Shown here: positions 15,258 to 23,414 of the stretch, piece after piece
Position numbering within the stretch: the first letter of the stretch is position 1
How the letters are laid out: every line of letters begins with the position of its first letter
NCBI RefSeq assembly: GCF_902498065.1
Contig: NZ_CABVIR010000012.1
Coordinates: 54,527 to 118,526, forward strand
Reading direction: 5' to 3'
Length of the DNA: 64,000 nt
Source of the DNA: Pseudomonas fluorescens
GTDB taxonomy: Bacteria; Pseudomonadota; Gammaproteobacteria; Pseudomonadales; Pseudomonadaceae
The notes under the pieces: model-generated
Told to the model about the DNA's origin: nothing
The model's input: only the letters and a program-made list of their open reading frames with translations
The model's database searches: none
Position numbers and translations under genes: made by a program

Positions 15258-18029
15258 TCAGTGAGCCTCATCCCAGTTATTGCCTACGCCAACCTCGACC
15301 AGCAGCGGCACATCAAGCTTCGCGGCTTCGCTCATGTGCACGCGAATTTCCTCACGAACCTGATCGATCAGGTCTTCACGCACCTCAAGCACCAACTCAT
15401 CGTGTACCTGCAGGATGACTTTGGCGTCGAGACCTGATGAGGTCAGCCAGTTATCCACAGCCACCATGGCTTTCTTGATGATGTCCGCCGCCGTGCCTTG
15501 CATCGGCGCATTGATCGCCGTGCGTTCGGCGCCTTTGCGCAGGGCCGGGTTTTTCGCGTTGATTTCCGGCAGGTACAGACGACGACCGAAGAGGGTCTCG
15601 ACAAAACCTTGCTCGGCCGCCTGGGCGCGGGTGCGCTCCATGTACTCAAGAACGCCTGGATAGCGGGCGAAATAGCGGTCGATGTACGCCTGGGACTGTT
15701 TGCGATCGACGCCGATCTGCTTGGCCAGGCCAAACGCACTCATGCCGTAGATCAAACCGAAGTTGATCGCCTTGGCGCTGCGGCGCTGATCAGTGGTGAC
15801 CTCTGCCAGCTCGACGCCGAACACTTCGGCGGCGGTGGCTTTGTGTACGTCCAGGTTATTGCGGAAGGCGTGCAGCAAACCTTCGTCCTTGGCCAGGTGA
15901 GCCATGATTCGCAGTTCGATTTGCGAGTAGTCCGCGGCCAGCAGCTTGTAGCCTTTTGGCGCTACGAACGCCTGACGAATCCGCCGACCTTCGGCGGTGC
16001 GGATCGGAATGTTCTGCAGGTTCGGATCGCTGGACGACAAACGTCCCGTCGCCGCGACAGCCTGATGATAAGACGTGTGAATCCGCCCGGTGCGCGGGTT
16101 GATCTGCTCCGGCAGGCGGTCGGTGTAAGTGCTTTTCAGTTTGCTCATCGAGCGGTATTGCATCAGCACTTTGGGCAGCGGGTAATCCTGCTCGGCCAGT
16201 TCCGCCAGCACCGCTTCGGCCGTTGAAGCCTGACCCTTGGCGGTTTTGCTGAGGATCGGCAGACCGAGTTTTTCGTACAGGATCACGCCCAATTGCTTCG
16301 GCGAACCGAGGTTGAATTCCTCACCGGCGATGGCAAATGCCTCACGCTCCAGCGCGACCATCTTTTCGCCCAGCTCAACGCTCTGGATGCCCAGCAGGTT
16401 GGCGTCGACCAACGCACCCTGACGTTCGATTCGCGCAAGCACCGGCACCAGCGGCATTTCGATGTCGCTCAGGACCTTGCTCAGGCTCGGAATTGCATTG
16501 AGCTTTTCCTGCAGGGTTTGATGCAGGCGAAGCGTTACGTCGGCATCCTCGGCGGCATACGGGCCGGCCAGTTCCAGGGAGATCTGGTCAAAGGTCAGCT
16601 GCTTGGCGCCTTTGCCGGCGATGTCCTGGAAGCTGGTGGTGGTGTGATTCAGGTACTTGAGCGCCAGGCTGTCCATGTCGTGGCGGGTCGCGGTCGAGTC
16701 CAGCACGTAGGATTCGAGCATGGTGTCGAAGGCGATGCCTTGCACGGTGATGCCGCAGCTCTGATCGCCGCCGATGGCGCAGTTGGCCAGGATGTTCATG
16801 TCGAACTTGGCGTGCTGGCCGACCTTGAGTTTGTTCGGATCTTCCAGAATCGGTTTCAGCGCGCGAAGTACGGTGTCGCGATCCAGTTGATCCGGCACGC
16901 CCATGTAGGAATGGGTCAGAGGAATGTAGGCGGCTTCGTTGGCTTGTACCGCGAACGACAGGCCGACCAGTTGCGCCTGCTGCGCATCGATGCCGGTGGT
17001 TTCGGTATCGAATGCGATCAGCCTGGCGTCGTTGAGTTTCTTCAGCCACAGGTCGAAATCGGCCTGGGTGAGGATCGTGGTGTATTTGAGTTCGCTCTCG
17101 ACGGCCGCTTCTTCAACCACCGGCGCGGTGACTTCCTGGCCGGAACGCTTGGCGTCACGCTGGTTTTCTTCGAACCAGCTTTTGAACTCGAGCAGGGTGT
17201 AGAGCTCGGCGAGCTTGTCGTGATCCGGCTTGCCCATTTGCAGGTCATCAAGGCCGATGTCCAGCGGCACGTCGATCTTGATCGTTGCCAACTGATAGGA
17301 GAGGAAAGCCATCTCCTTGTGCTCTTCGAGCTTGGCCGGCAGGGTTTTCGCACCGCGAATCGGCAAGGTCGGGACGATATCGAGCTGGGCATACAGCTCG
17401 GTCAGGCCGCCGTTTACGCCGACCAACAGTCCGGAAGCGGTCTTGGGGCCGATGCCCGGAACGCCGGGGATGTTGTCGGACGAATCGCCCATCAGTGCCA
17501 GATAATCGATGATCTGCTCGGGAGCGACGCCGAATTTCTCCTTCACGCCTTCAACGTCCATGCTGCTACCGGTCATGGTGTTGACCAAGGTAATGTGGCC
17601 GTCGACCAGTTGCGCCATGTCCTTGTCGCCGGTGGAGATGATCACTGGGCGGTCAGCGGCAGCACTGCTGCGCGCCAGGGTGCCGATCACGTCATCGGCC
17701 TCGACGCCTTCGACGCACAGCAGCGGGAAGCCCAGGGCGATCACGCTCTGATGCAGCGGTTCGATCTGCACGCGCATGTCGTCGGGCATGCTCGGGCGGT
17801 TGGCCTTGTACTCGGCGAACATTTCGTCCCGGAATGTCCCGCCCTTGGCGTCGAACACCACGGCGAACGGACTGTCCGGGTACTGCTTGCGCAGACTCTT
17901 GAGCATGTTCAGCACGCCTTTGACCGCCCCGGTCGGCAGACCTTTGGACGTGGTCAGCGGTGGCAGGGCGTGAAAGGCGCGGTACAGGTAAGAAGAACCG
18001 TCCACCAGGACGAGGGGGGCTTGGCTCAT
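15258..18029 (-). CDS. polA: DNA polymerase I
   Basis: Repair and Okazaki-fragment polymerase. The 923-aa product contains all three modules: an N-terminal 5' nuclease (VDGSSYLYRAFHA, VEADDVIGT, GDSSDNIPGVPGIGPKTA), a 3'-5' exonuclease with DET (FDTETTG, near 345), and a polymerase domain with motif A DYSQIELRIMAHL, motif B RRSAKAINFGLIYG and motif C VHDELVLEV. The start is ATG 18029 (MSQAPLVLVDGSS), with an SD-like AAGG upstream. Length equals that of other Pseudomonas PolA. It is transcribed toward ersA. Confidence 0.98.
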   Translation of the reverse strand: MSQAPLVLVDGSSYLYRAFHALPPLTTSKGLPTGAVKGVLNMLKSLRKQYPDSPFAVVFDAKGGTFRDEMFAEYKANRPSMPDDMRVQIEPLHQSVIALGFPLLCVEGVEADDVIGTLARSSAAADRPVIISTGDKDMAQLVDGHITLVNTMTGSSMDVEGVKEKFGVAPEQIIDYLALMGDSSDNIPGVPGIGPKTASGLLVGVNGGLTELYAQLDIVPTLPIRGAKTLPAKLEEHKEMAFLSYQLATIKIDVPLDIGLDDLQMGKPDHDKLAELYTLLEFKSWFEENQRDAKRSGQEVTAPVVEEAAVESELKYTTILTQADFDLWLKKLNDARLIAFDTETTGIDAQQAQLVGLSFAVQANEAAYIPLTHSYMGVPDQLDRDTVLRALKPILEDPNKLKVGQHAKFDMNILANCAIGGDQSCGITVQGIAFDTMLESYVLDSTATRHDMDSLALKYLNHTTTSFQDIAGKGAKQLTFDQISLELAGPYAAEDADVTLRLHQTLQEKLNAIPSLSKVLSDIEMPLVPVLARIERQGALVDANLLGIQSVELGEKMVALEREAFAIAGEEFNLGSPKQLGVILYEKLGLPILSKTAKGQASTAEAVLAELAEQDYPLPKVLMQYRSMSKLKSTYTDRLPEQINPRTGRIHTSYHQAVAATGRLSSSDPNLQNIPIRTAEGRRIRQAFVAPKGYKLLAADYSQIELRIMAHLAKDEGLLHAFRNNLDVHKATAAEVFGVELAEVTTDQRRSAKAINFGLIYGMSAFGLAKQIGVDRKQSQAYIDRYFARYPGVLEYMERTRAQAAEQGFVETLFGRRLYLPEINAKNPALRKGAERTAINAPMQGTAADIIKKAMVAVDNWLTSSGLDAKVILQVHDELVLEVREDLIDQVREEIRVHMSEAAKLDVPLLVEVGVGNNWDEAH

Positions 18030-18103
18030 GAGCAGGATCAACCTTTTCGGCGGGTCCGGCGCTAGAATAGCGGGACCGTTGACGACAAAGGGACAAGGTT
18101 ATC

Positions 18104-18394
18104 ATGCGCACACTAAATCGCCTGTTGCTGGCTGGCTTGTTTGCAACCGTTCCACTGGCCGTCATGGCGGCGGATGATGCACCGACTCCGGAGCCGGAAG
18201 TCACGATCCGCACGGAAGGGGACAAAGTCATTCAGGAGTACCGCCAAAACGGTTTCCTGTATGCGATCAAGGTTACGCCGAAGAATGCACCGCCGTATTT
18301 CCTGGTACGCGCGGACGGGTCGGATGCGAACTTCATCCGCTCGGATCAGCCGGATATGCTGATTCCGTCGTGGAAGATTTTTGAGTGGAAGTAG
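18104..18394 (+). CDS. DUF2782 periplasmic protein
   Basis: A 96-aa product with a signal peptide (about 1-22, cleavage after VMA) and a conserved DUF2782 body (EVTIRTEGDKVIQEYRQ, then YFLVRADGS, ending IPSWKIFEW). Function is unknown. Its gene is divergent from polA and 58 bp before thrB, the arrangement PA5494-PA5495 in PAO1, so it may be the first gene of a short unit with thrB. Confidence 0.85.
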   Translation: MRTLNRLLLAGLFATVPLAVMAADDAPTPEPEVTIRTEGDKVIQEYRQNGFLYAIKVTPKNAPPYFLVRADGSDANFIRSDQPDMLIPSWKIFEWK

Positions 18395-18452
18395 TTTCTT
18401 AATTTCAATCGGCGCTGGCTCAAGCAGCGGCGCCCGTACTGGCAGTTAAAAC

Positions 18453-19403
18453 ATGTCTGTGTTCACCCCGCTGGCTCGGCCCGAGCTGGAAACCTTTCTC
18501 GCCCCCTACGGCCTCGGCCGCCTGCTTGATTTCCAGGGGATTGCTGCCGGCAGCGAAAACACCAACTTCTTTATCAGCCTGGAGCAGGGCGAATTTGTCC
18601 TGACCCTGGTTGAGCGCGGTCCGGTTCAGGAGATGCCGTTCTTCATCGAATTGCTGGACGTGCTGCATGAAGCCGATCTGCCGGTGCCCTATGCCTTGCG
18701 CACCACCGACGGCATCGCCTTGCGCGAACTGGCCGGCAAGCCTGCGTTGTTGCAGCCGCGTCTGGCTGGCAAGCACATCAAGGTCGCCAACGCACAGCAT
18801 TGCGCCCAAGTGGGTGAGTTGCTCGGACACCTGCATCTGGCAACCCAGGCCAACATGATCAAGCGCAAGACCGACCGCGGCCTGGACTGGATGCTGGAAG
18901 AGGGCACGCAGCTGTTGTCGCACCTGAATGCCGAGCAGAGCGATTTGCTGCAGCGGGCGCTGGACGAAATCACACAGCAAAAAGAGAAAATCCTGGCGCT
19001 GCCACGGGCCAACATCCACGCGGACCTGTTCCGCGACAACGCGATGTTCGAAGGCACGCACCTGACCGGGTTGATCGACTTCTACAACGCGTGCTCGGGG
19101 CCGATGCTCTACGACGTGGCGATTGCCTTGAACGACTGGTGTTCGGACGACGACGGGTTGATCGACGGCCCACGAGCGCGGGCGTTGCTGGGGGCTTATG
19201 CCGCGTTGCGACCCTTCACCGCTGCCGAGGCCGAGTTGTGGCCGACCATGCTGCGTGTGGCCTGTGTGCGGTTTTGGCTGTCGCGATTGATTGCCGCAGA
19301 GACATTCGCCGGGCAGGACGTGTTGATTCACGATCCGATGGAGTTTCAATTGCGATTGGCGCAGCGGCAGAAGGTCAGTACGCCGTTGCCGTTCGCCCTC
19401 TAA
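18453..19403 (+). CDS. thrB: Homoserine kinase (APH-fold ThrB)
   Basis: It phosphorylates homoserine to O-phosphohomoserine in threonine synthesis. This is the Pseudomonas/alpha-proteobacterial type that resembles aminoglycoside and choline kinases rather than the GHMP-type ThrB of E. coli. The 316-aa product has the nucleotide loop GSENTNFFI, the catalytic loop NIHADLFRDNAMF and the metal-binding segment GLIDFYNACSGPMLYDVA. ATG 18453. It ends next to a REP pair. Confidence 0.93.
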   Translation: MSVFTPLARPELETFLAPYGLGRLLDFQGIAAGSENTNFFISLEQGEFVLTLVERGPVQEMPFFIELLDVLHEADLPVPYALRTTDGIALRELAGKPALLQPRLAGKHIKVANAQHCAQVGELLGHLHLATQANMIKRKTDRGLDWMLEEGTQLLSHLNAEQSDLLQRALDEITQQKEKILALPRANIHADLFRDNAMFEGTHLTGLIDFYNACSGPMLYDVAIALNDWCSDDDGLIDGPRARALLGAYAALRPFTAAEAELWPTMLRVACVRFWLSRLIAAETFAGQDVLIHDPMEFQLRLAQRQKVSTPLPFAL

Positions 19404-19407
19404 AAGC

Positions 19408-19500
19408 ATCGCGGGCAAGCCACGCTCCCACAGGGCCTGTGTTGTTCATAATATTGGCGAACGACACAGGCCCTGTGGGAGCGTGGCTTGCCCGCGATTG
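19408..19500. repeat. Inverted REP pair (BIME)
   Basis: 19408-19442 and 19465-19500 are near-perfect inverted copies (core GGGCAAGCCACGCTCCCACA), separated by about 22 bp, so the transcript would form a roughly 35-bp stem. It sits between convergent thrB and znuA and could act as a shared 3' stabiliser/terminator. Confidence 0.9.
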
Positions 19501-19520
19501 GGGCGACACGATTTTCTGGA

Positions 19521-20450
19521 CTACAACGACTCCAGGCACCCCGCCAAATCATTCCCCAACTTCTCCAGCATGTGCTCGTACCCCTGAGCAGTCGCCGGCG
19601 TATACCCGCCCAGCGCATCCAGCTCCGCCAGTTTCACCGGCAAACCTGCCACCAGCGTTTCCGCCAGGCGCGGCCGCAACGGTGGTTCGCTGAATACACA
19701 GGTCTTGCCCACTTCCTGCAAACGGGAGCGCATCGCCGCGACGTGCTGGGCACCAGGCTGCACTTCGGCGGCGACGCTGAACACACCAGTGTGCTTGAGG
19801 CCGTAAGCGTCTTCGAAGTAGTCGAACGCTTCATGGAACACAAAGTACGGTTTGCCTGCGATACTCGCCAGCCGCGCCTTCAAGCGCAGGTCCAACGCGT
19901 CGAGACGGTCATCAAATGCTTTGAGATTGCTCTGATAGCGCGCCGCGTTGTCCGGATCGATAGAGCTCAGGTCCGCGGCCATTTTCGCTGCGATCACCCG
20001 AGCGTTGACCGGCGATAACCACAAATGCGCGTCCAGGCTGCCCGGACGGTGATCGTGATCATGCTCGTCGGCTTCTTCGGCGTGCGAGTGACTGTCTTCG
20101 GCGAAACGGCGCAATTTCAGTCCCGGCAAATCCTGCACGGCAACGCTCGGTAGCGTACGACCATTCATTACGCGAGGCAGGAAACCTTCCATGCCCGGCC
20201 CGATCCAGTACAACAGATCCACCGACTGCACCTTCCGTACGTCGGACGGGCGCAGCGCATAGTTATGCGGCGAAGCTCCCGGCGGCAGCAGCACTTCCGG
20301 AATCGCCACACCGTCCTGTACCGCAGCGGCAATCAACTGCAGCGGCTTGATGCTGGTGAGGACTTTGACGTCGGCCTGGACAGAACCGATCAGCAGAAAA
20401 CTGGCGACAAATGCGACAAATACAGAAAAAAGTCGGGACACGATGACCAC
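19521..20450 (-). CDS. znuA: Zinc ABC transporter substrate-binding protein ZnuA
   Basis: The periplasmic zinc chaperone for ZnuBC. The 309-aa product has a signal peptide (ends SVQA), an N-terminal lobe with the zinc ligand His in PPGASPHNYALRPSD, a His/Asp-rich loop (SHSHAEEADEHDHDHR, about 120-135) typical of ZnuA, then DAHLWLSP and VFHEAFDYFEDAYGL. The start is a GTG at 20450; an internal GTG four codons later is an alternative. Divergent from zur-znuCB with a Zur-box candidate between, so it is presumably repressed by zinc-bound Zur. Confidence 0.93.
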   Translation of the reverse strand: MVIVSRLFSVFVAFVASFLLIGSVQADVKVLTSIKPLQLIAAAVQDGVAIPEVLLPPGASPHNYALRPSDVRKVQSVDLLYWIGPGMEGFLPRVMNGRTLPSVAVQDLPGLKLRRFAEDSHSHAEEADEHDHDHRPGSLDAHLWLSPVNARVIAAKMAADLSSIDPDNAARYQSNLKAFDDRLDALDLRLKARLASIAGKPYFVFHEAFDYFEDAYGLKHTGVFSVAAEVQPGAQHVAAMRSRLQEVGKTCVFSEPPLRPRLAETLVAGLPVKLAELDALGGYTPATAQGYEHMLEKLGNDLAGCLESL

Positions 20451-20468
20451 TCGTAGAGGCGAGAACGG

Positions 20469-20481
20469 GTAACATAATAAC
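20469..20481. promoter_or_regulatory. Candidate Zur box
   Basis: The minus strand reads GTTATTATGTTAC, close to the proteobacterial Zur core GTTATANTATAAC. It lies 19 bp outside the znuA start and 27 bp before the zur ATG, an arrangement that would let Zur control both divergent units. Confidence 0.6.
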
Positions 20482-20507
20482 GTCTCTCACAAAACTCGTC
20501 GCCGCTC

Positions 20508-20990
20508 ATGCCTAAAACACCGATTGCCAGCCGTCCCCACGACCACTCTCATTGCGTGCATAGCGCACTGTCTGAGGCCGATGCCTTGTGCGCACGTCAA
20601 GGCCTGCGCCTGACAGCCCTGCGCCGGCGGGTGCTGGAACTGGTGTGGCAAAGCCATAAGCCGTTGGGTGCCTACGACATCCTTGCGGTGCTCAGTGAGC
20701 AGGACGGCCGCCGCGCCGCGCCGCCGACCGTGTACCGTGCGCTGGATTTCCTTCTGGAAAACGGCCTCGTGCACCGCATCTCCTCGCTGAACGCCTTTGT
20801 CGGCTGCAATCACCCGGAACACGCGCACCAGGGCCAGTTCCTGATCTGCCGCGAATGCCACGCCGCCATCGAACTCGAACAGAAATCCATCAGCGACGCG
20901 ATTGTCACCAGCGCCAAGGATGTCGGGTTCGTTGTCGAAGGCCAGACCGTTGAAGTGGTCGGCCTTTGCTCGGGTTGCCAGGGGGTTTGA
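20508..20990 (+). CDS. zur: Fur-family zinc uptake regulator Zur
   Basis: A zinc-sensing repressor. The 160-aa product has an N-terminal winged helix (GLRLTALRRRVLELVWQSHKPLGAYDIL), a DNA-recognition segment (APPTVYRALDFLLENGLVHRI) and two Cys pairs for structural zinc: CRECH and the C-terminal CSGCQ. His/Cys residues of CNHPEHAHQG likely sense zinc. Its TGA overlaps the znuC ATG (TGATG), so zur, znuC and znuB are translated as a coupled operon. Confidence 0.94.
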   Translation: MPKTPIASRPHDHSHCVHSALSEADALCARQGLRLTALRRRVLELVWQSHKPLGAYDILAVLSEQDGRRAAPPTVYRALDFLLENGLVHRISSLNAFVGCNHPEHAHQGQFLICRECHAAIELEQKSISDAIVTSAKDVGFVVEGQTVEVVGLCSGCQGV

Positions 20991-21775
20991 TGAGCAACGC
21001 GCTGATCCGCCTTGAGCAGGTTGCTGTCACGTTTGCCGGGCAAAACGTGCTGGATAACATCGAGCTGAGCGTCGAGCCGGGGCAGATCGTCACCCTGATC
21101 GGCCCCAACGGTGCCGGCAAAACCACCCTCGTGCGTGCGGTGCTCGGTCTGTTGAAGCCGGACAGCGGCAGCGTATGGCGCAAGCCGAAACTGCGCGTTG
21201 GTTACATGCCGCAAAAACTTCACGTCGATCCGACGCTGCCGCTGTCGGTGTTGCGCTTTCTGCGCCTGGTGCCGGGCGTGGATCGTGTTCGCGCCTTGGC
21301 CGCCCTCAAGGAAGTCGGCGCCGAACAGGTGATCGATAGCCCGGTGCAAAGCGTTTCCGGCGGTGAAATGCAGCGCGTGCTGCTGGCCCGGGCGCTGTTG
21401 CGCGAGCCTGAATTGCTGGTGCTTGATGAACCGGTGCAAGGCGTAGACGTGGCCGGTCAGGCCGAGTTGTACAGCCTGATCACCCGTCTGCGTGACCGTC
21501 ACGGCTGCGGCGTGTTGATGGTTTCCCACGATTTGCATTTGGTGATGAGCACCACCGATCAAGTGGTCTGCCTCAACCGTCACGTCTGCTGTTCCGGCCA
21601 TCCCGAGCAGGTCAGCGGCGATCCGGCTTTCGTCGAGCTGTTCGGAAAGAACGCCCAAAGCCTGGCGATTTATCACCACCATCACGACCACGCGCATGAT
21701 CTGCATGGTTCGGTGGTCAGCGCGGCCCCGTCGGCCCAACCTCACGTTCACGGAGATAGCTGCAAGCATGGCTGA
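20990..21775 (+). CDS. znuC: Zinc ABC transporter ATP-binding protein ZnuC
   Basis: The ATPase that powers zinc import with ZnuB. The 261-aa product has Walker A GPNGAGKTT (about 39-47), signature VSGGEMQR, Walker B LLVLDEP and the H-loop SHDLHLV. The C-terminal tail is His-rich (HHHHDHAHD, ending CKHG), as in many ZnuC proteins and possibly zinc-binding. ATG 20990 overlaps the zur stop; the 3' end overlaps znuB by 8 nt. Confidence 0.95.
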   Translation: MSNALIRLEQVAVTFAGQNVLDNIELSVEPGQIVTLIGPNGAGKTTLVRAVLGLLKPDSGSVWRKPKLRVGYMPQKLHVDPTLPLSVLRFLRLVPGVDRVRALAALKEVGAEQVIDSPVQSVSGGEMQRVLLARALLREPELLVLDEPVQGVDVAGQAELYSLITRLRDRHGCGVLMVSHDLHLVMSTTDQVVCLNRHVCCSGHPEQVSGDPAFVELFGKNAQSLAIYHHHHDHAHDLHGSVVSAAPSAQPHVHGDSCKHG

Positions 21776-22556
21776 TTTTCTGCTCTACGCCCTGCTTGCA
21801 GGTCTGGCACTGGCGCTGGTGGCGGGCCCGTTGGGTTCGTTCGTGGTCTGGCGGCGCATGGCTTATTTTGGCGACACGTTGTCCCACGCCGCTTTGCTCG
21901 GCGTGGCGTTGGGCTTTCTGCTGGATGTCAGTCCGACGGTGGCGGTCACCGTCGGTTGTTTGCTGTTGGCGGTGTTGCTGGTGACTTTGCAACAGCGTCA
22001 GCCGCTGGCGTCCGACACGCTTTTGGGAATTCTCGCACCGAGCACGCTCTCTCTGGGGCTGGTCGTACTAAGCTTCATGCACGAAGTGCGGATCGACCTG
22101 ATGGCGTACCTGTTCGGCGATTTGCTGGCGATCAGCCCGACCGATCTGGCATGGATTCTCGGGGGCAGCGCCGCTGTTCTGGCTTTGCTGATAACGTTGT
22201 GGCGGCCATTGCTGGCGATCACGGTGCATGAAGAACTGGCCAGGGTAGAAGGTTTGCCCGTGCCGGCGCTGCGCCTGACCTTGATGTTGCTGATCGCCGT
22301 GGTGATCGCGGTGGCGATGAAAATTGTCGGTGTGTTGCTGATTACATCGCTGTTGATCATCCCCGCCGCTGCGGCACAACGTCACGCCCGGTCACCGGAA
22401 CAGATGGCACTGGGCGCGAGCCTGCTGGGCATGCTCGCGGTGTGTGGCGGGCTGGCGTTGTCGTGGTTCAAGGACACCCCGGCGGGCCCATCGATTGTTG
22501 TGACGGCCGCCGCACTGTTTCTGCTGAGTTTTGTCCTGCCCCGTCGAGGGGTGTAG
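21768..22556 (+). CDS. znuB: Zinc ABC transporter permease ZnuB
   Basis: Inner-membrane permease of the ABC-3 family. The 262-aa product is hydrophobic throughout, with about eight TM helices, and has the family motifs GPLGSFVVWRRMAYFGDTLSHAALLG near the N-terminus (split here for emphasis: WRRMAYFGD then SHAALLG) and LLIIPAAAAQ. ATG 21768 lies inside the last codons of znuC, implying translational coupling. Confidence 0.94.
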   Translation: MADFLLYALLAGLALALVAGPLGSFVVWRRMAYFGDTLSHAALLGVALGFLLDVSPTVAVTVGCLLLAVLLVTLQQRQPLASDTLLGILAPSTLSLGLVVLSFMHEVRIDLMAYLFGDLLAISPTDLAWILGGSAAVLALLITLWRPLLAITVHEELARVEGLPVPALRLTLMLLIAVVIAVAMKIVGVLLITSLLIIPAAAAQRHARSPEQMALGASLLGMLAVCGGLALSWFKDTPAGPSIVVTAAALFLLSFVLPRRGV

Positions 22557-22593
22557 ACTTGCTCGTTTTTTGCGCAAATAGAGAGTCGCAGGA

Positions 22594-23310
22594 ATGAAGC
22601 CGTTCGCCTCCCGTTATCTGCTCCTTGTCGCATTTTCGCTGCTACTGGGCGCATGCCAAAGCACGCCACCGGCGGCCCCCGAGGCCACTGATGCGCGGGC
22701 CACGGCCATCGCACAGCTTGAGCAAAGTCTCGCCAGCAGCGAACTGGCTACTGCCGAAGGTCAATTGGGCGCCTTGCAGGCCGAGTCACCCAACGATCAA
22801 TCCCTTGAGCAATACCAGCGTCAATTGGCTGAAGCCTACCTGTTGCGCAGTCGCATCGTGCTGCAAAAAGGTGATGTGAATGCTGCCGCGACAGCGTTGA
22901 GCCGCGCTCGCGCGTTGATGCCCAAGGCGCCGGCGCTGACCGGCGGGGTCAACAATGCCATCGTCAATGCGCGCAAAGCTGAACTGGATAAAGCCGAAGC
23001 AGCGCTAAAGGCTGCCGAAGCCAAGCCGCAGGCAAAAGTGATTGATCCGACGGCTGAAAGCACCACGGTTGCGTTGAATCTCACCGACATGGGCAAACTT
23101 CGTCGGCAACTCGACGCTATCGCCGCCGATGTGGTGAATTATCAGTGTGATGTCAGCATTCAGGCGCCACGTACGCAGGACTACCCTTGGTTGGCGACGT
23201 TGTTGACCAAGCGAGTGAAGAAGCTGGACTCGGGGTTTGATCTGAATCTGGAAAAACAGATCCTGCGCAACATTCCGGCGCAGATGGTTTTGAGTCCGCG
23301 TAAACCCTGA
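22594..23310 (+). CDS. Conserved lipoprotein (PA5502-like)
   Basis: A 238-aa predicted outer-membrane or periplasmic lipoprotein, with signal ending in LLLGAC (lipobox, Cys about 20). The body is Ala/Gln/Glu-rich and helical (about 30-150), with repeat-like segments of a TPR-type solenoid (LEQYQRQLAEAYLLRSRIVLQKG). A C-terminal region carries VVNYQCDVSIQAPRTQDYPWLA. Function is unknown. It follows znuB by 37 bp and could be read from the Zur operon; the REP pair after it marks the unit's end. Confidence 0.75.
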   Translation: MKPFASRYLLLVAFSLLLGACQSTPPAAPEATDARATAIAQLEQSLASSELATAEGQLGALQAESPNDQSLEQYQRQLAEAYLLRSRIVLQKGDVNAAATALSRARALMPKAPALTGGVNNAIVNARKAELDKAEAALKAAEAKPQAKVIDPTAESTTVALNLTDMGKLRRQLDAIAADVVNYQCDVSIQAPRTQDYPWLATLLTKRVKKLDSGFDLNLEKQILRNIPAQMVLSPRKP

Positions 23311-23311
23311 A

Positions 23312-23392
23312 AGCATCGCGAGCAGGCTCGCTCCCACAGTGGATTTGTGGTCAACCTGTAACCCTGTGGGAGCGAGCCTGCTCGCGATAGCG
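23312..23392. repeat. Inverted REP pair (BIME)
   Basis: 23312-23340 and 23362-23392 are inverted copies with core GCGAGCAGGCTCGCTCCCAC. They lie between the convergent lipoprotein and katE genes. Confidence 0.9.
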
Positions 23393-23414
23393 TCCTTGCT
23401 ATCGATACAAAACC

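Noticed and set aside
16293..18065. 590-aa plus-strand ORF opposite polA
   Set aside because: Antisense to PolA with intact domains; no recognisable motifs.
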